A DNA stretch of 64,000 nt, from contig JAQGEQ010000048.1 of the NCBI GenBank assembly GCA_034620365.1, positions 186,001-250,000 of the forward strand. Reading direction: 5' to 3'. Shown in pieces: positions 40,318-52,695 of the stretch (position 1 is the stretch's first letter; each line of letters starts with the position of its first letter). The position numbers and the translations under genes are program-made. Source of the DNA: Pegea sp. RAD2-039 (lineage: Eukaryota; Chordata; Thaliacea; Salpida; Salpidae). The notes under the pieces were generated by a model that was not told the DNA's origin, ran no database searches, and worked only from the letters and a program-made list of their open reading frames with translations.

Positions 40318-41677
40318 TTATTGCTCCTTAAGTTTAGCCTTCAAACTTTCTGGCATAGATGGTGGTGGTGGTCTTGGTAAACGGAAATAGACCTTAACTG
40401 AGTCATAAATGAACCATTGAAGGGCAGTTAAAGTACCAATCATGATAATACGAGCACCTAATCCATTCCATACACCTGGAACAAGACATAAAAATGATAA
40501 AAAAAATCATCAAACAGATTTTCAAAATAAACCTTTAGGTCCAAGTTTCTTCAAAGCTGAAATAGGAGTAGCTCCTTTTTCTTTATTAAGAATTGAAACA
40601 ACTGAATCAGCAGGATGAGAAACAATTGCACAGAATACACCAGCGATATAACCAGCAACAAAAGTTACGCATAACTGCTCAGATTTAGAGCAAGAAGCTC
40701 GTGGTTTAGGAACAACATATTTGTAGATGGCTTCAACGGTACGTTCGAAGCAAGCAAACTTCATCATAGTATAAGGAATTTGTCGCAACCACAATGGAAC
40801 CAGGCCTTTGTAAAAACTGCAACAAAATATTTCGCATTAAAACAACTAGCAGCGTTGCTGTGCTTTCAACTTACGTTCCCATTCCTTCAGCAGCTTTCAT
40901 CTTAGGAAAAGCTTCTCGTAGAGTATTAGCAAAACCAGGTTGAGTTTGAATTCGAACTTTAACAGCTTCCATCGGTGCCAAAGCAATATCAGCAAAGAAC
41001 TCAGCACTTGCACTAGCAGCAAGATACAAAGAAGTTCTCCAGAGAAAGGTTTTTTCCTGAAATAAAAATCTATAAACTTAATTATTCGCAATTTGAACAA
41101 GAAACCTACTTCTCCAATCATCTCACTATAAAGGTTTTTAAAGACTTCATAGAAACCAAATTTACAAAGTCCTTGCATTGAGTAACCAATGAGAGTAGGA
41201 GCCCAGCCCTTGGCTAAACCTCTCATTCCTTCCTCACCAACTGTTACTTTAAATCCATGAAAGATATTTCTGTACTTGGCAGGGTCAACCTAAACATTTA
41301 ATATTTTAAAATAAACTGTCCAAGACAAAAAAATCTTATTTCAAAAGTAATCACTTGAATTCGGCATTTCACTAAATCAAGAGGAACAATGGCTGTATGA
41401 GTTAAACCACAACTAAGGACACCACCAAATCCACACAGAGCAAAGTACTTTGATGAACCAAACTCGCAACTGTATTGATCTGTTAAAGACATAAAAAATA
41501 AGAAATTAGTTAATCACACTAAATATTTACTTTCAAATATCAATTAAGTTGACACCAACCTTTTGAAGCAGCACTGATGATTCTATTTGGTTCAGCTACT
41601 TCTGGTTGGCAAACTGCTTTAAAAACAGGTGCCTTGAAAGGGTTAGTCTTCAGTGTTTCAACAAGCTCATTAACCAT
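40318..41677 (-). CDS. SLC25A3: Mitochondrial phosphate carrier, 6 exons
   Basis: Inner-membrane carrier that imports phosphate with protons for ATP synthesis (copper in some settings). Exons on the minus strand: 41677-41560, 41479-41355, 41289-41110, 41056-40875, 40816-40533 and 40475-40318, giving 348 residues. Three mitochondrial-carrier repeats are present with signatures PLDLVKCR (Pro72), PMEAVKVR (Pro169) and the relaxed third form HPADSVVS (near 270), as in known phosphate carriers. Typical stretches are [30 protein letters not shown] and [13 protein letters not shown]. The N-terminal extension is short compared with the human precursor. The start is preceded by an acceptor-like tattttctag whose AG ends at 41697, 19 nt before the ATG. 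Confidence 0.98.
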
Positions 41678-41696
41678 TGTAAAGCCTTATATATTA

Positions 41697-44058
41697 CTAG
41701 AAAATATATATTTGATTAAATTATTCCATTTATAAATTTCTTCATGTAGATTTAGTAAATAAAGAAAGAATAAATAAATAAACATCTTTAACAGCAAATT
41801 AATTTATAGTTTTTGTTTGTCAATTAATTTAACAAATACTTCTAATTCATTAATTTATCTCTTAATGTAAATTTTCAAATATTTACCATAAAAATTATTA
41901 GCTTATACATCAGAGAAAGTTTTTTCTTTAATTTTGAAATAACAAAGTAAAACTTTAAGTCAAAACTAAGCTTATAAACTTTTATAAATAATTTGAGGAA
42001 AAATTATATATATAAGAAATGTTATATTGAAATAAAATTTATAAATTAAATGAAATTATAATATAAATTACTCTAGATTTAATTATGAATTAAATTTTTA
42101 TAAGACAAATTCAAAAAACAGCTTTGAATATTAATGAAACAATTAAATCCAAAAAATATATGATATAAAGTAAATCTATTTATAATCTAAAAATATATGA
42201 AGTTCAAAATCCAAAAAGAATTCAATTCAAAGTCCCAAAATTAAAAAAAGATAAAAAAACAAACTCAAATTAATTATTAACAAAATTAACAAATTGAAAA
42301 TGTTAATAATGAATTTTGCATTATCCATAAGACAATCTAATATAATAATAATAACAATTAAATCGAAATATAAAATTTCTTACTACAAAAAATAAATTAA
42401 AAAAATTATATAATAAACATTGATCAATAAATTACTTTAACAGTATCTCAGAAAAAATTATCTTAGTGAGTTATAAACTTAACTTCAGTAGGTTTACTGC
42501 AGCCAAATAATCAAATTAAATTTAAAGTCCAAACTTAGTTTTACTTATGATTTAAACAACGTCAGTTTTAGTATACAAGTTTATATGACACAGATAGTAA
42601 TGAAGGTCGGAACCATAAAGGTCAAACTAAACTGAACCAACAAATACTAGCAAGTAATAAACAATGATTATTCTACAAAACAAACGTCAAAAAATATTTT
42701 TTAATTATTTCTACCATTAAAAAAAGTTGTAATCAGATGACGCACAATTTTTATGGTGGTTAAAAATGAGTATATCCTAAAAACTGAACGTGCTTTTTAC
42801 TGAGAAGGTTAATTGCGAAATAAAAATACTGTGACATGATTGGTTAAAAATACAAAAACGTCATTAAAGACTACTTGATGAATAAATAGTGAATATTATA
42901 TTTGAAAAACTTTAAATAAGAAGCAAACAAAACTCATCTATTAAAATAAATTAATTAATTAAAAAAAAAACACTTGAGAAATAGTATAATTAAAAAAAAA
43001 GTTATAGACTGCAAGACATATGCAAAAGCAAATATTCATGATAAATTGTCTAAAATCTTTTAAGTAAACAAAACTTCAATAAAAATTCACAATATATCAA
43101 ATTAAGTATAACAAAACTAAATATAAATTCACTAGAAAAAGATTATTTAACTCTTCACAATTATGAATTATCGACTGAATTTATAAATAATTTTGAAAAA
43201 TTTTTCGTTTTCTTTGCTATATTTTTATATCCAAATTTGTTTATTGTAAACTTTTTAAGTGTGCCGTCAGCTCTGATTTATTGATAAAATCTTTAATCAT
43301 TTTATTTGACACTAACGGTAATTCTTATGGAATTTCTGTGCAGGAATGAGACTAAACATAAATGTTCAAAACTCATATGACTTGTTTAGAAATTTAAGTA
43401 AACAGCACGCGTAACGTTGTGAATATAATGTAAGAACTGGGTAAGTAATTTCTATAACATCAGGCTTTTAGTTTTCAGAAATGCGTATTGTTTCTATCTC
43501 GGGAAAACTTTATCGCCTTTTATGTAAATTTTATCTATATAAGTATAAAGCCTTTAAATATAACTGAAAAAAAACTCACTTCAAACAACACACCTAACTA
43601 TAATTCAATAGTTAGTATTGAGCTATTCTTGCCTACTGTTATATATTTATTAGGTTTTCAGTAAACCGATTACCTTTTTAAACAAGTCTTTGTTAAAACT
43701 TGAGAAGGCTTACAAATAAAAACACCACTAATTCTATTTTTGGATTATTCAAAGTCTACTTTTTAGAAAGTCTTACTTTTTTATACCACTTAAAAATATA
43801 TTTTTCAACAGTAGGTTAACTCCTAATGTTTGCAGCATTATGAAGGGTAGTGTTACCATCTTTTTTACTTTCTAAAAATAGGTACGAAACTTGTAGAAAC
43901 AAATAGCAAGTTAAAAACGAGTCAAATTTCATGATATCACGCATCAAAGTTGCTTTTGTGCTGGTAGATAGACGAATACAATTTTAGGAATTTAAGGAAA
44001 ACAAGAAATTAATAAAAATCAATGAACAAATAGCTTTCTTAAAGTATAGTAACCACAG
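41697..44058. other. Very AT-rich spacer upstream of SLC25A3
   Basis: No supportable gene between the SLC25A3 5' end and the small gene at 44.1 kb. A short frame at 43346-43397 follows an acceptor-like gtgcag but could not be joined to any in-phase exon. Confidence 0.4.
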
Positions 44059-44097
44059 TTTGAAATCATATTCTCAACTCCATCACTTCATCAAACT

Positions 44098-44657
44098 ATG
44101 TCGCTTCTTTTAAAGTTGAGTTTACAAATTGATGATTTGAGTATTTTTGTTGACAAGTAATTTATTAATCAGGCATTTTCTTAATCTATTTCGTATTTTA
44201 TGTTGTTCTTATATTTTAAATGTGATCTGATTCTTCATTTTACTAATTTTCATTTACTTGAATTATGGTATTGGGGACTTCTTCTCTTTCATTTTTCAGA
44301 AGTCAAATTGTGTTGCGAGAGTTGTTATCTGTAGCCACGTGTTATTTTGTAAGTAAATAAGATTTTTAATTTTTCTTAAATTCAAATATAAAGTTAAAAA
44401 AAAAACGATAAAATCTGGTTCATAACGAATTTTTAACAATTTAAATTACTTGTATAAAAGTTTTTTCAAGTTTTGAATTTTAATTGAGTTAATTAATTTT
44501 ATAATTTTTTAAGATAAAATAATCTATTAAAGATGAATTTATATTAATACAAGTTAAAAGTTGTCTGTCAAACTCTTGAGATAAGTAAAAAGCTTCTTTC
44601 AATTTTAAACATTTTCTTAAGGTTTCAAATACTTCAAGAAAAAAGAAAGATCAATAA
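44098..44657 (+). CDS. Possible 47-residue protein from three small exons
   Basis: Exons 44098-44156, 44300-44348 and 44622-44657 join in phase. The splice sites are strong: donor gtaatt, acceptor ctttcatttttcag, donor gtaagt, acceptor cattttcttaag. The product starts MSLLLKLSLQIDDLSIFVDK, continues SQIVLRELLSVATCYF and ends NTSRKKKDQ. The stop codon overlaps an AATAAA at 44653-44658. It is a short amphipathic protein with a basic tail; no family recognised. AT-rich DNA can mimic small exons, so this is a moderate call. The reading could also start in an undetected upstream exon, since 44126 is preceded by a usable acceptor. Confidence 0.4.
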
Positions 44658-45171
44658 ATAAATGATCAGATTTGTTCGATAAGATCAATCACGATGGCAA
44701 ATTGTTCTAAGAGTTAATTTATTTATGGTTCTAGTAATTTTTCGCAAAACCATAACCGAAAAACTAACACTAGGACCTTAAACATGTTAGAAATTGTTTT
44801 AACTCCTTGCTTTCAAGAAGAAATGTCAGCTATTAACTAGTCTTTCATAAAAAGTGTTTATATTCTTATAACTTATAGAAACACAATTTTGACAGTGACA
44901 AAACTTAAACAGTTTATCTAAATTATTTGTATGCTATATTATGCATGTGTACTAGAAAGCTACAAAATAGGTAATAACACAAAGCTTCTTAATAAAGTGC
45001 TGATTAAAAAAATTGTTGAAATGAAAAAGTAAAAACAAACAAATCAACACAGTGAAAAAACGAAAGCGATTTCAACTAAAAGTTTCTGCAGTGAAAGTTA
45101 ACGAGAAAGCCAGTTAAGATATAACCCTGAATGGCTTAGGACATAATTTTAAAACGATATTTTTCAAATGA
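44658..45171. other. Spacer
   Basis: Between the small plus-strand gene and the 3' end of the minus-strand cilium-type gene. Nothing recognised. Confidence 0.35.
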
Positions 45172-46968
45172 TTACAAATTATCGATATTTTCAGTTTCAA
45201 TTTTATTGAAAGGGTTTTTTGGTTCCACTGTGGTGACCATACGTGAAAAAGGGGCAGTCCTACTGCTGCGAGGTGCTGTTTCCATAGCAGCAGATTGATC
45301 TCTAATAACAGATAATTAAATCGTGTTTTTACACATTAAAAAAGTCAACAAACCTAAAAACTGAAGCAGAAATTGAACGACAATTAATAGGGTTGCAACT
45401 GTTTGCTGGTCGCACAGTTGTTGTCCAATGTACGCGTCCTGTATAACCTGGTATATTTGGACCCCTGAAACAAGTTTGCTTTTAACAAGAACACTCACAA
45501 ACAGTATTTCGTCATCGACAACTTTCTTTCAACAATTTATTTCTCACCTGCAAGTACTAGCGGATCTTCTTGACTCTTCTAAACTCCCTCGAGTCAGCAG
45601 CTGCATCTTCTGATCCGGATGATCTCTACTCTCGTTATTTATTCTGCCAATATGTCCTCTAAAGATACAAACAGTTCAACAGCCAGTAAAAACAGCTGAT
45701 GAATACGCTCACCCATATCCAGGTATAACATGTTTCAATCTGCCGTACTCACTCTTGCTGAAGAAGAAAAACTTTTGAAATTTCATTTCTTTTAATCTAC
45801 ATCACTTACAAATCATAAGGTCTTTTTCCATGACCCTTATCTCTCATTTGAAAGCGATCCCAAGAAGGTCCAAGCCTCTAAAGATGTCATTTGATTGAAG
45901 CACAGTTTATTTATTGCGACCAAAACCTGATAAAATTCAGCCGATTTTTGATAAATCATCGGCCAGACGACCAAACGTTGTGAGATTAGATCTGGTCGCC
46001 CTTCTAGTGTGTCCGGAGAAGCCTTTACTCTTCTTTCAAGCTTTTTGTCCCAATCAACAGCCAAATAATTTCTAAGAAGTTTGTTAAATCTTCATTATAT
46101 GAAGACATCCACACTCACTTCTGGTTGCTGCTGGTGTACATGAACTTTTTAGCCAGCTGATCTCTCCAGTTATCTGCTTCAAAAGCAAAAGACCCAACAA
46201 CCAAATTCTCCCGGTCATCTGCTCCTTTTTTCGGAACAACTTTCTCATCACTAGTACATCCTCCTAAGGAAGCGCGAATCGCAGCATCGGATACCTGAGA
46301 ATTACAACAAGTGAAAGATCACTTTAAATAACCAACAAAAATAAGAAAGAAACAAAAGAACAAACAATTCTGGAGTTCCATTTTTCTTCAAGATCATCTT
46401 CATCAACGAGATCATCCCAAGGATGACCTTGTGCTGATTTAGTAGCAGTTTTATCCCGAACTTTTGTAGTGGGGGTACTTGAGTTTACTTTATCACTATC
46501 TCTTGCAAGTAGAGGAATACTACAAAATTTGTGATCATGTAACATCCTTCAGAAATACTTCAACTGACCTTTTAGTATTCGAACAAAGATCTACATCTGC
46601 GGCAGCTCCAATCATACCAGAAGATGCATCGATAATGGGATAATTGTCACGATGTGGTGCTAAGGCACAACCTTGATGGGGTGGTTGTGAGTGAAGATTC
46701 CATTTGATGAATGAAGGACTATCTTTGTGTCGAGTCTGTGAAAAAACCGACCGAAATTTGACATTCTTTCAAAATTTTTTTATTATGAAATGTGAACCTG
46801 AAAGCTGGGTACATCATAATTGCCATCTGGGCCTTTGATAGATGGAAACTTGACCAAACGAGCAGTTCTCCTGGCTTCAGCTTCTCTCATAAACGTTGCT
46901 AGAGCAGAAGTATCATTACTTAAGATTCTACTCATGTCAGGATGACGATGCAGATAAGTTTCAACCAT
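45172..46968 (-). CDS. Probable ciliary/sperm microtubule-associated protein with IPGYxG motifs, 10 exons
   Basis: Exons on the minus strand: 46968-46798, 46735-46569, 46519-46366, 46294-46119, 46071-45927, 45877-45810, 45757-45713, 45658-45548, 45464-45354 and 45301-45172, all in phase, giving 425 residues. It is soluble, with no signal peptide or membrane helix. Two copies of a Pro-Gly-Tyr-Gly motif occur at residues 305-312 (IPGYGGHI) and 350-355 (IPGYTG), the second followed by RVHW. Such motifs are typical of axonemal microtubule inner proteins (FAM166/CIMIP2 and SPMIP types). Other notable stretches are RLGPSWDRFQMRDKGHGKRP and WPMIYQKSAEFYQ. A role in the ciliary or sperm axoneme is an inference from the motif. 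The gene structure is secure; I cannot give an orthologue name. Confidence 0.75.
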
Positions 46969-46997
46969 TTTCAATTATTGATTTATGTTTGGAAACA

Positions 46998-49907
46998 CTG
47001 TTCAAAATCGAAATATCAAAGTCATGTGGTTAACTTAGAAACAAAATCAATTTTTTTAATTTATATTTTACAGATAAGACATTGGATGCAGAAATAATTT
47101 TATAAAACTATGAAACAGCATATTAGAGCATATCCATGAATTAATTATCTATATAAATAACAGAATTGATTAAGTTAAAGCTTCCAGTATTTCATATTCA
47201 CATAAAAAATACTTTTGGTTAAAAAATATTTATTTATGTTTAATTTATTTAAATTTTAAATATTTTATATAAAATAATTCACTATAGCAATAAACATTTG
47301 CACCTGCCATTTCCAATTTTACTAAATCTAACTTTAATCTACCATAAATGTCAGTTATTTTTATACTTTAATCTTATAAACATTTGTATAAATCCAATAA
47401 AAACCTGGCAACTAATGATATATACAAAGATGTCAATAAAAATAAATCGATGCTTTATTAGAAATTGAGAAAGGTGAGGATATATTGTTTATAGAATTAT
47501 AGAAACTCTTTTTTGAAATTATTTCATCAAAAATTGTTAAATAAACAGCTGTTTTTGTTAATAAAAACTTTGATAAGCTAAATTATTAAACCATATGTTC
47601 AGAAATTTAATTTAAAAATAAGATTAAATAAGACTTCAAAATAGAACTACTTATGACATGGTTTATGACACAGAAAAAACAATATACTTGTATGGAATAA
47701 ATTAATTTTTAGAACTGTAATAAGCCTTTTTATCAACAACAAGGTGTTAATCGCGCGTCTGATGTAGTTATGACAACAAATATAAATCACTCGTGCGTAA
47801 CTTCAACAAAAATGGTTTATGATTAAATTTTCTCTAGAGCTTCTTGAAAAGATTAGGCATATAGAATTAGAATAACTAGATTAATCGATATTTAGATTTT
47901 GTTTAAAATTATTAGATGAATTCAAGAAGTGGAGCAGTCTGTTTCATTTTGTATAAGATATCTAATTCTGCTTTTTCTTAAATCAAATGTTGTTATTTTT
48001 GTTGATGCAATATTTTAGTTAGGAAATTTCAGATTTAAATAATGAGATTTGATAAATAATGTTTATGGTTTTGTTTTACAAAATAAAAGTATATATATAG
48101 TTTGTCAAATCGCAATTAATAATTAAAATTATTTAGTTAAAGTCGAAAAGAAATAAATATGTATGTTTTTATGTTCAAAACAGTTAATCATAAACTCCCA
48201 TATGACAGAAGTTAATCGATGAATGTTAAAATAAATCGAAATTTTACAAATATTTTGTTGTAAACATCCAAAAATGACTACATATGTTTAGTTTTATTTG
48301 CAGAACTTTCTGCTGTGTTATGCTCTTTAATATTTTATACAACAAAAGCAAATTGTTTAAGATTTTTTGATTTTATGGTTACTTGCTTAGCGTATTATTA
48401 TTTAGAAGCAGACCTTTAACATACTAAGTAATCAAAAATAAGAAAATCGAAAAACTCCTTAAAATTATTTAAAGAAATGTTTTAAAATGAATGCTTAAGT
48501 TTCAAATGACGTTAAAAACAATTTAATAAATAATTGCAAAAGTGAATTGAATTATTGATTATAATTAAACTTTTTTGTCAATACATTATCCTAAGATGTA
48601 AAACAGTTTTTAAAAGTAGATTTAAACCCAATTAAACATTTTTCTGATTTTATCACCATGTGGTTGAGCACATTTCTGATGAGCAAAAATCTTTTTTTAG
48701 ATAAAATGTTTTTCATACAAAAATTTCTTTAATCAGCTTTTAGTTTAACGTTGGAAAAATTTTAATAAGATGTAAATATTAAAAAATTTTTAATTGGCTT
48801 TTAATTAAATGTATCGTTACTCTTATTAAATTAAATGATTTTACTGAAATATTTCAATATAATGATTCAAATTTAATGAAAGATAATTTTTTATTTCAAC
48901 CTTTTAGCATTATCAGAACTCATATTTAAAGGTTAATTTGTTTTTTAGCTAGTATCAAAAAGCTTTTTTTCAGTCATTAAAAAATATTGTAACCGCATGA
49001 CGGAGCTACAGAGCTTATAATTGTTTATATTAAGGATGTTATTCTAGGTGAACTTTTTATATTTCATGTGAGAAAAGAGTTTGGTGGTGGTCGGAAGAAG
49101 AAGAAGTAATTAATTAAGTCCCTTTTTGATTTTAACTAAGATTGTTTTAGTAGATTAAAATGCTTTGAGCTTAAAGCAGACTTTAAATTTTGAATTTAAA
49201 TGATTGATTAAAAGACGGTTAGAATTTTAAAGGTTCAAGTTTCAAAATCTTTTATAAATATTTTTATCAAAACAACAATTAAAGCTAAATTAAGTATTTG
49301 AAATTATTTTCAATATTGTGAAATTCAGATTATTAATTCCATTAGTTTTCAGGCTACTTGGCATAAACCTTTTTTCTTTCAGAAATAAAATTTTTTCCAT
49401 CGTAAATCGGTTTAATTATCTTTCAAAACAGATCTCAATCAATCTTAAAATCCTGAATCAACTCTTTGATAATCAATCTTATTTTAATTCTTTGTTTTTC
49501 TTCCTTTAAATTGAACTGACGTTCTTTGGTGACGTCATTCGAAATCTACTTGACAAGATAAAAGTTACACGAAAGACTTTTTGATAGTTTATTGTTTGTT
49601 TGCCTGAGGTACTGATCCGGAAGCTTTCAATCTGTTTAAGGTGACTCCTTCCGATTGTTACAAAATTAAAGTTAAAAATCTGTTTTTTTAGTTAGAATTT
49701 GTTAAGCGGTTAAAAAGGATTAAATTTGATGAATTATTAAAAGATCACTTAGAATCTAGATAAAAATCGATGTTTTTTCATTTGTGGTTAAATAATTTAA
49801 TTGATAAAAAAGTATCAAAAAAGTAGAAGTCAGAATTAAGTTTCAGCTCACCAAATTTCTTCTCATTTTTTTCTCGAATTTTTTAAAATTGTTAAAACTT
49901 TACTAAG
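46998..49907. other. Divergent AT-rich spacer before DAG1
   Basis: It separates the minus-strand cilium-type gene from DAG1. No gene or RNA seen. Composition turns distinctly GC-richer from about 49.5 kb, and the first TGACGTCA palindrome of the DAG1 cluster is at 49530-49537, so the right end is a plausible DAG1 control region. Confidence 0.4.
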
Positions 49908-52695
49908 ATGTTTAGAATGGTAAAACAGTTGCTTAGCAACGCCCAGCTTCTTCTCGTTTGTATTCTTATTCCTGCGGAAGCAATCATCTGTCAACTCTTT
50001 GCTTTTCCCGGGATTCTCTTTAATCATTCGCTTTATGACGTCATAGAAGAAGCTGGCGTGAAAGAGGTGAGATTCTTCTAAGAATGTTTGCCTTCGAAAA
50101 ATTCTTTCATTCAAATTTTCTAATCATAATATTTACGATGCTCAATAAAGCGTGACGACTTTTCGTCGTGATCGCTTTCGCAACTTCCGTTTTGTCAATT
50201 TGTTTAAAAAGATTTTTTGGCGCTTTTACAAAGCTTCAGTGATGACGTCATCATAAATCAAAGTCAGTAGCGATCAACTTTATTTGCACCTCATCACGAT
50301 AATTCTTCGAAACTAGAGCTGCTGACATTGATCGAAAACTGAAAAGCGCGCATGGGGGCTTTCCCTCGCGTCAAATTGAATCGATGTTTTGGCGTCGAAC
50401 AAATTCGGAATTTTTCGAAACATTTTTCTTTTTCAACTGAAACTAAATTTGTCAAAGCGCAAAATTTCCTGATTTCTTCTTTCGCTGTTTTCATCACCTA
50501 TCATCTCGTTGCCATCGCAACTTGTTTATGTCACTTCCAGATCAGCAACCTTCCTGATTGGCTCGTGCATCACCATTCTCGACTTGAGGGGATTCCCGCT
50601 ACGCGTGACGTCATCACTGCTCACCGCATCCACATCACTTTCAGCAACTTTTCGAAAAAACAGTGTGACGTGGTCGTATCCGATGACGTCATCAATTATG
50701 CACGCGCACCACGCAGACGTGGGTTAAGGTGCACGAGCTCAGAACCAATCACAGTAATCGCGATGACTCTGATTAAACCTCCATTAGGAGGCACTGTTGA
50801 GTTGATTCGTTTACTCAGCGGATTGACCAATCAGGAGATAGTTGTGGAGGAAGAAAAGACACGTGGGTCGCATCACTGGTTGCTAAGTGATCCAAGCGCT
50901 GTAGATGAAGCAGTTGATGGACAAGTGAATGTGTGGTGGCCAGTTGCATGTGGTTCAGATACACTGTCTACGGGACAGTTGGGTCGGCTGTTGGAACTTG
51001 TAAGGCAACAGATGCGAGTGGTGAATTGGCAGTTAGGAAGCCGAAAAGACGCGAAAGCGCGATTTGCTGCTCACTCGTTACCGTCCACTGACGTTGGGGT
51101 GAAAATATCATCACGAAGCAAACGTGAAAATGCAATTTGGTCGTCCGGTGAGTCCCCAAGTAGCTTGTCCCATTTGCACAGCTCTACACCGTCAATCCTA
51201 CCACCTGATGGTCACATCAAAGTTCGTCGATCTCAATTGCGTTTTCGCGCTGTTCGCGGCAGCTTTTTCTGGGGTATTGTCCCTGATGGTTGCTTTGAGA
51301 CCACAGGGTTTGAGACCTTCTCCTTGCTACTTATCCCTTTACCTTTCACTGGAAGCGATGACGTCACTGAAGGATCCTGGCTGAAGTTTGATGAGCAACG
51401 CGAGCTGTTTGGAATGACACCGAGTGCAGCTCGGAATTACGTAAGTGATCTTCTTCATCTGATCTTCATTTGAACTTTCTCTTTTTCAGAGCTTTTTGTT
51501 ACAAGCAACCACCACCAGCGGTTTTACAGCTACTTCAGAAATTAACATCACAACTGAAGCAGCAGCATCCACTTTCAATCATCACTTCCTGATCACTTTT
51601 TACAACAAATCTTCTCCTTTCGCTCCCTTAGATTTGAGCAACTGGATGCGACTTCTATCTCGCGCTCTTAACGCTACTTCATTGGTCATATTAGATGTAG
51701 AAAAGAGAAAACAAAAAAGGGACTTTATCGTAAAGTTGGCGGACAACATGGCCAATAAGGACTGCAAAATAGGGCGTTTAGGGCAACTAATGTGTGGCAA
51801 CAGTGTAGGGCTTGGTAGTTGCTTGGTACAAACAAATTTTCGATCCTATTTTCTTCCAAACATTGTGATCGATGACATCAAAGTGGTGACTAACTTAAAA
51901 TCGTGCTTGTCAACAGCAACGACCACAAATTGGGCAGTGACACAGTTGTGGCCCAAATATTTCAAGGTGGAAGCAGAAGCAGGGACGCTAACCCGCAAGC
52001 AGTTGCCTAGAGGTGCCTTGTCTCGTCCAAACTGTACTAAGTTCAAGTTAGTAGATCTTGGAAGTAGAGAGTCACGACCACCTCTTTGGTTGAAAGTGGA
52101 CATTGATACACTGCTAGTACTGCCCTTTATCAACGAATCTCAACTATCTTGGGTGGGAGGGTTAGTAGCATCATGTGGTCACCAGAGGGCGCAACAGGAT
52201 TTAATCTTGAGTATCTACATCAACATCACGAGAAATTTGTGGGAGAAGAACCAAGAAGAGATGGTGATAATGACGATGAAAATGTTTAACTTTAATTCAG
52301 AGGTTTGTGATTGATGACGTCATTTACTAATCATTGATTGTTTCAATTCACAGACTTTTACTGTTCATCATTCACAACGCTTTCTTGCTTCTATTCGTAA
52401 GTTCTATGACGTCACTAACACCTCTAGAATCCTTCTTCATGCTCCACTTGTTGATCCCTTCCGAGTATCTTGGAGTCTTTCTGCATCCGGAGCAACGTGT
52501 CGTGAGCTTAAAAAGCTGCAAAATGATGTCATGGAGCAGAACGGGAAGATACAGAGCAATTTTCAGCTGTTGTTAGTCAGTGATGAATCACGTGACTAAA
52601 TGACTTCATCTTCATCTTACAGTTTGAAAAATCGCGGATTTAAAGTTGATGAAATCGAAGTGGTGGCGACGAAATGCATCGAGGATGTGACGTCA
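49530..52695. promoter_or_regulatory. Cluster of nine CRE-type palindromes TGACGTCA over DAG1
   Basis: The 8-nt palindrome TGACGTCA, the consensus for CREB/ATF bZIP factors, begins at 49530, 50036, 50243, 50606, 50684, 51359, 52315, 52407 and 52688. One copy is upstream of DAG1, two are intronic and six are inside coding exons. The copy at 50240-50253 is a perfect 14-nt palindrome, TGATGACGTCATCA. By composition I expect far fewer than one in this interval. Whether they are bound is unknown; the sequence shows only the motif. Confidence 0.6.

Noticed and set aside
43346-43397. Short frame starting MRLNINVQNSYDL after an acceptor-like AG and ending in a donor
   Set aside because: The next acceptor at 43478 leads to an incompatible phase and no continuing frame, and no in-phase partner exon was found.
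50352-50540. Open extension upstream of the large DAG1 exon, with a hydrophobic stretch that could pass as a signal peptide
   Set aside because: A strong acceptor (gtcacttccag) at 50540 and an upstream exon at 49908-50066 in the same phase restore the conserved cadherin-like segment (AGVKE joined to ISNLPDWL) and a better signal peptide. The extension is read as intron.
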